Assembly: GCA_043228905.1 (NCBI GenBank) | Contig: JBHGNT010000010.1 | Location: forward strand, 9,920,001 to 9,984,000 | Origin: Azolla caroliniana | Taxonomy: Eukaryota; Polypodiophyta | DNA length: 64,000 nt | Direction of reading: 5' to 3' | Part shown: positions 56,151-64,000 of the stretch, piece by piece | Position numbering within the stretch: position 1 is the first letter of the stretch | Layout of the letters: each line of letters opens with the position of its first letter | The notes under the pieces: generated by a model | What the model was told of the DNA's origin: nothing | Database searches by the model: none | The model's input: only the letters and a program-made list of their open reading frames with translations | Translations under genes and position numbers: made by a program

Positions 56151-57620
56151 ATGATGGGAGGAATCGAGCTTCCACCAGCGCCCAGTTTGCTTGATGAAGA
56201 AGGTGGATCAGATCTCACCATTACCCTGTCCCCCGAGGCTAACCGTGTCTTAGCGGAAGAAATCGAACGCCTACGGCGTACCTCCTTCGTATGTAGGTTT
56301 CTGGCAGGTAGACCAAGTCGGGGCATGGTTCGGGACATGTTTCAGGTGGCTGTGTTGGAGAACATGCCGGTAATCAAGAGTGTCAGGGGTTTAGGGAAAA
56401 ACTTCTTCCACATTGAATTAGGTAATGACTCGTTGGCGCAACCATTGGTCGAGCTCAAGGTACTCGAACTGAAGTACGGCAAGGTGTTGCTCCAACCATG
56501 GTCACCAGGGTTCAATCCGATCGAAGAGTTACGGAAACTCAACAACCCTAGGGTGATCACCGCAACATTTCCTGGCCTCCCTCCACATTTGTACCATCTG
56601 CTCCCTCTTTTTGGCGAACAAGTAGGGATGATATGCCCTCAAAAAGCGTCAATGGCAGACACAGTCGCGGAGGTGCCCAAGTTGCGTATCTTGGTGCCTT
56701 CCCTCCATGGACTTCCATCAAGGATTAGACTCTACTCTGAGGAGTTAGGCCTCACAGTGGTAAAAGTGGTTTATGAGGGACTCCCGGGGCAGTGTTTCAT
56801 TTGCAAACAGACAGGACACCTAGCTAAGGAGTGTCCTCGTAAGATTGGAAAGGGAAGCTCGGGACCACGACCCTCGGGCAAAGTCGGGACAACCAAGGGT
56901 GAAGAAGCTCCTTGGCTACCCGTTAAGAAGAAGGGGAAACTTGGAGGCCTAGGTGCCTCCTCTCCCGCCCTTTTTCATGACCACCCCTTTGAAAGAAGTC
57001 CCGCCACCTTGTCACCAGCAAGTGTGGACGAGCAACCCTTGAAACGAGTAAAGATCCTCTCCGGGAGTGCCAAGGCACCCGACCTACAGGTGAGAGCTAC
57101 CAACAAATTTACACTTCTTCAAGGGTTAGGGGATGGCGACCCAGCAGCGTTGGCAGCAATGTTGTCCCCGTGCGACTCCTCACGCCTTCCCCCGCGGGAG
57201 CCCGAATTCATGTTCTCCACCCCGATGGAGATGCAACCCCAACTTGTACCGTCCACCCCGGAAGAGAAGTTGGCACAGCCCCCCCTCCCGTTGGAACGTG
57301 AATGTGGTAGTGGCCTCAGATTAGTGAAATCGTGGATCTGGACGGGCAAGCTCAAGGACAAAGAAAAGGGTAAGATAGGAAGACCAACACCTGGTTTGGC
57401 GACGACTCTGTTAGATAGAGGGATGGAAGTTGTGCCACCGCTTCTAAGCACAAATGTATTGCGGGATCTATTTGAAGCGGGTCGGGAACGACCGGCTGAG
57501 AATCTTGTAGGGGATTTGCAGCCTGCAGTGGAGACCATACCCCCCGAAACAGGTGTTAGTTTGCCCCATGCCATGGGGATCGGCCCGAACATGGGCGCCA
57601 ACGTCACCGTTTTCGGATGA
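56151..57620 (+). CDS. Li3 ORF1 protein (gag-like, zinc-knuckle RNA-binding)
   Basis: An intact 489-residue frame. The N-terminal half has the fold seen in plant L1 ORF1 proteins (DUF4283-like: FLAGRPSRGMVRDMF, VRGLGKNFFHIEL, VLLQPWSPGFNP). A single zinc knuckle, CFICKQTGHLAKEC (about residues 215-228), follows. The C-terminal half is Pro/Ser/Lys-rich and probably disordered. ORF1 proteins bind the element RNA in a ribonucleoprotein with ORF2p. The start was chosen as the first Met after the 5' UTR, giving the full domain. Its stop TGA overlaps the ORF2 start as ATGA at 57617-57620. Confidence 0.92.
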   Translation: MMGGIELPPAPSLLDEEGGSDLTITLSPEANRVLAEEIERLRRTSFVCRFLAGRPSRGMVRDMFQVAVLENMPVIKSVRGLGKNFFHIELGNDSLAQPLVELKVLELKYGKVLLQPWSPGFNPIEELRKLNNPRVITATFPGLPPHLYHLLPLFGEQVGMICPQKASMADTVAEVPKLRILVPSLHGLPSRIRLYSEELGLTVVKVVYEGLPGQCFICKQTGHLAKECPRKIGKGSSGPRPSGKVGTTKGEEAPWLPVKKKGKLGGLGASSPALFHDHPFERSPATLSPASVDEQPLKRVKILSGSAKAPDLQVRATNKFTLLQGLGDGDPAALAAMLSPCDSSRLPPREPEFMFSTPMEMQPQLVPSTPEEKLAQPPLPLERECGSGLRLVKSWIWTGKLKDKEKGKIGRPTPGLATTLLDRGMEVVPPLLSTNVLRDLFEAGRERPAENLVGDLQPAVETIPPETGVSLPHAMGIGPNMGANVTVFG

Positions 57621-60600
57621 GGATCCTAACGTGGAATGTACAGGGCCTTGGTGGAGGCCGACAACACCAAGAGTGTAGAAGACTTCAGGAGGAGTTGAAT
57701 CCCCTTAATATAGGGGGCCATATTGACATACTGCTTTTGCAGGAACACCACCTCTCGCAAGAGCGAACTCAGAGCTTAGTAAACCCCTTGTCGGGTGGGT
57801 GGACCACATGGTGGTCGGCTGCGCAGGGTGACCTCCACCGAAGAGGAGGGGTTTGCATCTCGATCAGCGATAAGGCCCGATACGAAGTAACATCATCTGG
57901 CACGCTGGTGGAGGGTCGGGCCTTATACGTGCTTCTGAAATGGAATCGCCTACAGATTGGGGTGCTAAACATTTATGCCCCTAACTCAGCCCCCGAGAGA
58001 GCAATCTTTTGGAGGATGCTAGCGACAACATTACCTAATGTCGAGGCTTGGGTAATGGCAGGTGATTTCAACATGACTGAACACATGGGAGATAGGAAAG
58101 GAGGGACCCAGAGGCCTATTTATGGTGCGGAGTTGGATTCATGGGCTTTCCTAATTGGCAAAATCGGGGTGAAGGATACATGGGGCTCTTCCCTTAGGCG
58201 AAGTTCACATTCGCTGCACTTTTCTAGAGCCGCCGGGAATGCTAGGGGCGGTAGTCTTGCACGGCTAGACCGCATATACATCAGCTCATCCCTCGAAGAG
58301 CTCGGGGGCTCCTTTGCTATCTTGGCAGGCCTTACCTTTTCAGATCATCAGCCGGTGAGACTAGACCTTAACCCACCCAACGATAGCAAGGGCAGTCTCA
58401 ATGTAAAGATCCCCATAAAGATCATGAAGAGTGAAGAGGTGAAGGCCGGTTTACAAAGTATATGGTAGGACACCATGGGCAGTGAATCAGCCAGCGAAGA
58501 TCTGCAGAAAAAATTGGCCCTCTCCTCCTCCTTTTTACAACAAGAGACCAAGCGCGCCCTCCAACAGGTTAGAGCCATTGAAACAAAATTAAGGAAGGCC
58601 GTTGCGGCAGCGCAACGGCTGTTACAGGTAGACCCTGGTTGCAAATGGTCTAGAGCTAAACTAGAGGAAGCAAAGATGAAGGTACAGGAAAGGACTTTGG
58701 AGAAGAACCGAATGCTGTTTCGAAGAAACGCAGCATGGTGGGCTAGAAAAGACGACAAGGTCAACCGACATTTCTTTCACTACAAGGCACCCAAGGGTGG
58801 TGGTGGACGTATACACGGGCTGCGAAAACCAGACGGCTCAATAACGGAGGACAAGATTGAGGTTCTGGAAATGGCAGCACAATACTATCGTGACCTCCTC
58901 GCACCTATGCATGTGCGGCAAAAGTCGGAGCTGGCTGATCGAGTGATGTCTTGCATTCACCCCAAGGTAACCCAAGAGATGGAAGTTGTGCTCGATAGTC
59001 CCATCTCTCGTTTAGAGCTCTCGGAGGCACTTAGGGGATTGCGAAGGGGTGCATGCCCCGGTCCCGATGGTCTCTCACGAGATTTCTTCGAGATTCATTG
59101 GGAATGTGTTATCCCGTCCTTGGAAGCCGGGTTCCAAGAGATTTGGTCCTCAGGAAAGATGCCGATTGGTCTGGCCGAGGGGATGATATATCTCATCCCC
59201 AAATCCCAAGAGCGAAGCCTAGAGTTGCGCCAATGGCGTCCAATCACGATCCTTAACACGGCATACAAGATACTCGCTAAAGTCCTAGCTCAGCGATTAG
59301 CAAGCTTCTTACCGGACATCATACACGACAATCAAACTAGGTTTGTCAAGAACAGGTGTATCTTTGATAATGTGTTGCTTCTTTGGGAAGCTATGGCATT
59401 GGCCGGTCGCTCCGTATCGAGCTCGGCTATTCTGATGCTAGACTTCGAGAAGGCCTACGATAGGGTGTTATGGCCCTTTTTGGAAAATGTGATGAGAGCT
59501 TTGGGCCTACCTCAAAAATGGAGGAATTGCACTTCTGCACTCTATCGGACAGCTACGAGTAGCGTGCTGATGGCTGGATCTAGGGGACCCGCCTTCCAAC
59601 TACAACGCTCAGTGAGGCAAGGTTGTCCCCTAGCCCCATATCTCTATCTCTTTATAACCGAGGCTTTCTCCGCCTACTTACAAGCACCAACTAGCGGGTT
59701 GCGGGGATTGCCCATCCCCAATGCGACTGAAGATTTGTTGTTATCTGAATATGCCGACGATACGGTTCTTTTCTTGCAAGGTGATGAGGAGAATTTACAG
59801 CGGGCTGAACATCTTGTCGAGGACTTTTGTCAGGCGGCTGGTGCCAAGATCAATTGGAATAAAACCCAAGGTCTATGGTTTAGCGAACAGGAGACACCAA
59901 GATGGCAACCCCATGCCGATTTTACGTGGGTCCCTAGTGGGACGACTTTCAAGTACCTTGGATTTACGATGGGGAGGTCAATCCCCAAGGGAGCGCAATT
60001 GGCCCACGTACAAGCCAAAATAAGTAAGAAGCTGAACCAGTGGAGTAGATCTAAATTGTCCTTCGCTGGTAGGGTCCTTGTGGCGAACCAAGTGCTGCTC
60101 GCTACCATGTGGCACTCAGTCTCATGCTGGATTATGAACCCTGCAGGTTTGCACGCGATTAAGGCTGCCATTAGGGGGTTTATATGGTCAGGTAAGGACA
60201 ACCCAAGGGCTGCCGCCAGAGTCTCATGGTGTTGGTTAACGCAACCGCGGGCCAAAGGGGGGCTCGGCCTCATAGACCCCTTAATGTAGAGTCGTGCATT
60301 GCTGGCTAAAATGGTGGTTCGCTGCCTCTTGCCAGGTAAGGGGTGCTGGAAGGTACTTCTTCGCAACAGGTTGCAAGTAGGGACTCCCAAGTATGGTAGG
60401 CCTTGGCCCGACTCCTTGAATTGGTGCTGCACGAGTGGAGTCCCACCCAGGTTGGCTTGCCATCCGGAGGATAGGGTCACGAACTCCATCTTGCGGGCAT
60501 GGTGCCATATACGACAGCATTTGGTCAAGCACACCCCGGAGACATTGATCGAATGGACTAGATAGCCACTATTCTGGAACCCTCATGTGCGAACGAATGA

Positions 60601-61930
60601 CAACGCGATGCTAGGGCAACTTAAGGGCCTAGCATGGGGAAAGTTGGCACAAACAGGCCTCCTATCTATAGACGATTGGAGACGCATGGCTGATTCAGGA
60701 AGAGCCCAAGAGGACCTTTTCCCTCCCCTCAAGGGAGCTACGAAAATGCAGAGACTGATAGCTGAGGCAGTTGACAGGGTTCCGATGGGGGAGGCGAGAG
60801 AACATGCATGGTTCGGTCTCTTTGACGAGGCTGGAATGGTCAAGTCGCTAAAGGGCATGAGCGGATCGGGGAGTGATATAGTTTTTGGGGACAGCCAGAG
60901 CAGCGGCTCTTGGCACCCAATCCGAGTGGTGGCACAGATTGATAACATCTGGAAGACAGACCCGGATGTTGCTAAGGTGGAACCCCATTGGAGGTTAAGG
61001 GTATACGGTTGTCGCCCCCTTGTCGATCTGGATTGGGACCCCGGGGATTTCAGATGGAAACATGACGATAGACTCCACCACTTCTTCGATTACACCACTA
61101 AATTGGGTCGGACTTTGCAGCTGCAGCGAGGCGGCCCCCTTCGCAACGGCTGGCAAACATTGGGCATCCCCGATGAGGCGCTCATTGCCTTTTGGAAGGG
61201 TCTTTGGCGTTTCCACATGCTTGAAAAGATTAAGCTCTTTTGGTGGCAAATCGGTCATAATGTGGTGCCCGTTGGCGAATGGTTAGATAAACGTGGTGGC
61301 CCGTTAGGCTGCCCACTGTGCTCTCTACCTATTGAGTCTCTGAGACATTGTTTGTGGGATTGCCCTCAAGCTCAAAAGGTATGGGATAGAGTGACTCGCC
61401 TCCTTGTAGCATGTGAAGTTGAAGGAACAGCCTCGTGGAGCGCTGCGGCATGGATTGATCACTCGGTTAGAGGGTGGACGGACGCCGTCAATGCGGATAG
61501 TTGGTGCTATGTATGCACGAGAGGCAAAATCGTCAAGATCCGTTTTGAAAGAGGCTTGCAGCCCGCATCCCCTAGGTTTCCGGAAATCTGGATGTTGATC
61601 GCAGGTTTCACCTTGTGGTATATATGGAAAGTGCGTTGCCTCAAGGTCTTCCAAGGTACAGTACGGCCCCCGGAGGAAGTGATCATGGACATATGGTTCG
61701 CGCTTATCAGCTGCCTACGAGGGCAACTGGAAGAGGTTTGCAGCCACTCCAACGACGTGACCACTGCCCGTTTGCGCTTTTGGCAGAAATGGCGGAACAC
61801 ACCTATGGTGATGCAAGGCGGGAGTGGCCCGAGGTGGAACTACCAGCCCCCACGTTGGTTGTTTCCTATTCACCTGCCACCCTCTCTTCGGTGTAGGCCC
61901 CAAGAGCCGACTCGTACGAGGCAACATTGA
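57617..61930 (+). pseudogene. Li3 ORF2: endonuclease and reverse transcriptase, three in-frame TAG codons
   Basis: A single frame of 1438 codons with TAG at 58466-58468, 60287-60289 and 60563-60565 and no frameshift. The apurinic-type endonuclease occupies residues about 1-260 (NVQGLG, LLLQEHH, GDFNMTEH, LDRIYIS, FSDHQPVRLDL), with the Asn, Glu/Gln, Asp and His sites in place. RT is about 470-780 (CPGPDGLSRDFF, LRQWRPITILNTAYKILAKV, ILMLDFEKAYDRV, RQGCPLAPYLYLF, catalytic EYADDTVLF at about 711, FKYLGFTMG). The C-terminal finger is CPLCSLPIESLRHCLWDC (about 1231). The first stop separates endonuclease from RT. The ATGA overlap suggests translation by termination-reinitiation after ORF1. Confidence 0.95.
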
Positions 61931-62115
61931 AGGGCATCGCCTTGGATATAGGTAGCTTCTTACATTAAGTTAGGCCGCAAGGCAATGTAAGTGGCTCATC
62001 TTCTTTGGCTTGATCGGAGGAAGTCTCCCCGATGTGTGTATAAATCTCCTTATAGACTCTATGTAATAATCCTTCCTAACTAATGGGAAAGTAGCTTTAC
62101 TTTGAAAAAAACAAA
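61931..62115 (+). other. 3' UTR and A-rich tail of Li3
   Basis: About 170 bp after the ORF2 stop, ending tttgaaaaaaacaaaaaaac before the right target duplication. The short, interrupted A-tail is typical of a LINE copy that has begun to age. Confidence 0.8.
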
Positions 62116-62220
62116 AAAACAAAATTATGGTCGCAAAATAGTATCAAAATGTTGGTGGGTATGTGTGGGGTTAGATTAGATTAGATTTTATAAGATATTT
62201 TTTAGTGTCAATAAAGAGTC

Positions 62221-62470
62221 AATATACAACACCCCTAAGTACAAACGTTTTCTCGATGTGTGTCTCCTTCCTAAGAAGGGAAATTCATATATGTAAGCAT
62301 AAAGTCTCGATATGTGGATAAGACATACACATATGAGATCCACTTTCTAGGTATTCTCTTTAGTATGACACTCAAGCTAATCACCCCCTCTTAATATATC
62401 ATCATAACCTTCACGAATTGCACTATATGTAGAGAATGTAAAAAGCAAGTGATACTCATACTCTACTGGT
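62221..62470 (-). pseudogene. LINE 3'-end fragment (copy 2)
   Basis: The plus strand repeats phrases of 55010-55240 in the same order: taagtacaaa.gttttct.gatgtgt, caccccctcttaatatatcatcata, cacgaattgc, gcaagtgatactcat. The coding motif is more decayed than in copy 1. The two copies flank Li3 in the same orientation. Confidence 0.75.
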
Positions 62471-62759
62471 CCTTCCTTGCATACCTTAGATGTCTAAATA
62501 CATTTGAATACCTAGGTTGTGTGATCGAGTGCGAAGGAGTGTTAGGGCTCTACAAGAGTTAAGACTCATGTTAGTAATGAGGTTTAAAGGTTGAATACAA
62601 ATTACAATCAATAGGGATTCTTGCCTTATATAGAACCCAACATTTAGGATTGATGTTTGCAATGTAATATTTAAGTTTATCCTTTTCGCATCTTTCCACT
62701 TCCTTTATGTAATATTCGTCCGAGCCGCAGATAAATCTTTCAGAAAAGATCTCACCATT
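62471..62759. other. No recognisable gene
   Basis: AT-rich DNA after the second LINE 3' end. I see no conserved frame or signal. Confidence 0.4.
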
Positions 62760-63310
62760 CTTTTGGAGGAAGGGATGAGCATGACCAATTGGGTGTCGGA
62801 TTGGGGGGAGGTGCTAGAGGCTTGTCAAGTACTTTGAAGGAGGGCGCTAGGAATGGAGGATGGCTATGACATCCGAATAAAGACGACTATCAAAGGACAT
62901 CCAAAGTTAGAAACATAAATCCAAGCGGATGTTGGCAAAGGAAAAGTATCAGAGTTAGCAATCCATTAGCTCATAAAATGATCGAAGGATTTGCAGCTTA
63001 ATTTCATGAAGCTTGAGAAGGGTGAAATCTTAGGTGTTGAGCAAAAGCCCAAGGAACGAGAAAAGAGGGAGTATGTCTACCGGGGCATATGGTGTGATAG
63101 CTCGCTCTGGGCACCTAAAAAGGGATTGTCAGAGTCACAAGGAGGCGTTGGAAAGAAACATTATCTTCTACTAGGATAGGAGAATCCACTTCTATGGGAC
63201 TCGACAACCCCTAAAGTCCAACTTCGGGAAGGGTGGAATGAAGAAGTTGATGGAGGACAAAGAGTCGAAGAATATAAAGGCAATCAACTACCTCCAGATT
63301 GAAGGTTGGT
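62760..63310 (+). pseudogene. Gag-like zinc-knuckle relic
   Basis: Plus-strand frames give a Lys/Glu-rich stretch, then GHLKRDCQSHKEAL (about 63109-63150), which resembles the second half of a retrotransposon CCHC zinc knuckle (C.YCG..GHLKRDC...K.A). The first two Cys are in another frame or lost. The preceding sequence (TNWVSDWGEVLEACQVL-like) could be gag. It is too decayed to assign to copia or gypsy. Confidence 0.45.
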
Positions 63311-64000
63311 AATCCCCAAATCAGATCAGGATTCTAGGGAAAAGTGATCAAAGAGACGGAAAACAGAAAGAGCTATTGCGGAGGCGATGAAGGTAAAGGG
63401 AAGTAGGAGGTTGGCCCCTCCTACATTAAAACATCCCTTGATCGAAAGAAGGGGCTAGAGTCCATGATTCTCAACAACAAGTCAAGTTGACACTTCGAGT
63501 TATATGTGGATCGCAAAGAAAGAATTCCATGAAGTGATCATCGACGTGATTTGGAGGAAGAGATAGGTGGTCGAAGAAGTAAGCAGAATAAATACTGTCA
63601 CGATACAAGAGGAAGGTGAGGATGAGGAAACTACACTCTTAGTTGAAGTACGGAGTGCCAACATATGGTGTAGGCATGAGGAAGAAAGAAGCAATTACAC
63701 TTGTACGCATTGGGTTCGTGCAACAACTAAAGCTACAATTTGAATCAGATATAATGTACCTTGTTGTCGTCGAGCGAGGGTTACAAAAATTAACCTTCAG
63801 TTGTAGGAAACATGGAGTCGTGAAGGCAACACAGAGAATCCATCATAACTTATCGCCATGGAAGCAAAACACATTGTTTAAACATGCATTAGAAATCTCT
63901 CTCAAAGGGCTTTCCATTGAGGTAAAGAACAAAAAATTGTGAAGATATTAACCTCTCCTAGAACCCAAAAGTGGCCTATGAGACAAACCATGATTATGCA
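63311..64000. other. Unassigned DNA to the window end
   Basis: Probably continues the decayed element to its left. A plus frame at 63643-63942 has no recognised domain. The last 35 bases (agtggcctatgagacaaac) resemble the dispersed repeat seen at 50626-51196. Confidence 0.4.

Larger units (their letters stand above)
55681..62132 (+). mobile_element. Nearly complete L1-like LINE (Li3) with 17-bp target duplication
   Basis: The duplication AAAACAAAATTATGGTC is at 55681-55697 and 62116-62132. Between them lie a GC-rich 5' UTR with duplicated units (55698-56150), ORF1 (56151-57620), ORF2 (57617-61930) and a 3' UTR ending in a short A-rich tail (62104-62119). Full length with both ORFs, an intact duplication and no frameshift in 5.8 kb of coding sequence marks a recent insertion. 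Only three in-frame TAG codons disable it. Li2 (31300-35285) is a decayed relative. Confidence 0.95.

Noticed and set aside
55622-56338. 238-codon Cys/Ser/Leu-rich minus-strand frame
   Set aside because: It is antisense to the Li3 5' UTR and ORF1 start and reflects GC-rich repeats.
58466-60565. Use of TAG as a sense (Gln) codon
   Set aside because: Host exons end in normal stops, the older elements show TGA and TAA as well, and methylation decay of CAG explains the pattern.

Overview
The window is nuclear DNA from a land plant with a large, repeat-rich genome. The evidence is a spliced gene for a plastid sigma-70 factor, a spliced gene for a plant-type PA-TM-RING (RMR-like) protein, and plant-type Ty1/copia, Ty3/gypsy and L1-like elements using tRNA-iMet or tRNA-Asp primer sites. 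Long introns filled with old transposons would fit a fern, gymnosperm or similar lineage, but the sequence alone does not settle the species. There are no prokaryotic features, CRISPR arrays or rRNA genes, and I could support no tRNA gene.

Layout. 1-2960: remains of a minus-strand gypsy element (Gy1) with a tRNA-Asp primer site and a leader full of palindromic 181-bp repeats. 2961-10120: a rearranged minus-strand copia element (Co1), split by a plus-strand gypsy element (Gy2, 3964-8656). 10121-13050: a second minus-strand copia (Co2) with an intact 5' LTR and primer site. 13051-17232: old sequence with gypsy RT relics. 17233-22740: host gene 1, a plastid sigma factor on the minus strand in at least eight exons; one intron holds a dead LINE. 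22795-24070: microsatellites and a 122-bp minisatellite. 24143-31169: the youngest LTR element (Gy3), a minus-strand chromovirus with near-identical LTRs, a TTGAT target duplication and one polyprotein frame broken by one TAG. 31170-35285: old LINE sequence (Li2, plus) interrupted by a deleted copia (Co3). 35286-39985: copia Co4 (minus). 40000-42440: 5'-truncated copia Co5 (plus). 42441-48192: mostly unrecognised, with relics of a gypsy integrase and LTR. 48193-54383: host gene 2, an RMR-like E3 ligase on the minus strand in four phase-consistent exons; intron 2 is 4.5 kb and carries an inverted-repeat element. 55681-62132: a nearly complete L1-like LINE (Li3) with a 17-bp target duplication, duplicated 5'-UTR units and ORF1/ORF2 overlapping at ATGA. 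62133-64000: LINE 3'-end and gag-like relics.

Only the two host genes look functional as cellular genes: one for plastid transcription, one for vacuolar sorting and/or ubiquitination. Everything else is a layered record of retrotransposition. Three patterns stand out. Premature stops in the younger elements are repeatedly TAG where family members have Gln (CAG), as expected from decay of methylated CHG sites. Two unrelated gypsy elements carry tandem palindromes in the leader between primer site and gag. The LINE has tandem promoter-like units in its 5' UTR. All exon boundaries were placed by eye from splice signals and reading phase.
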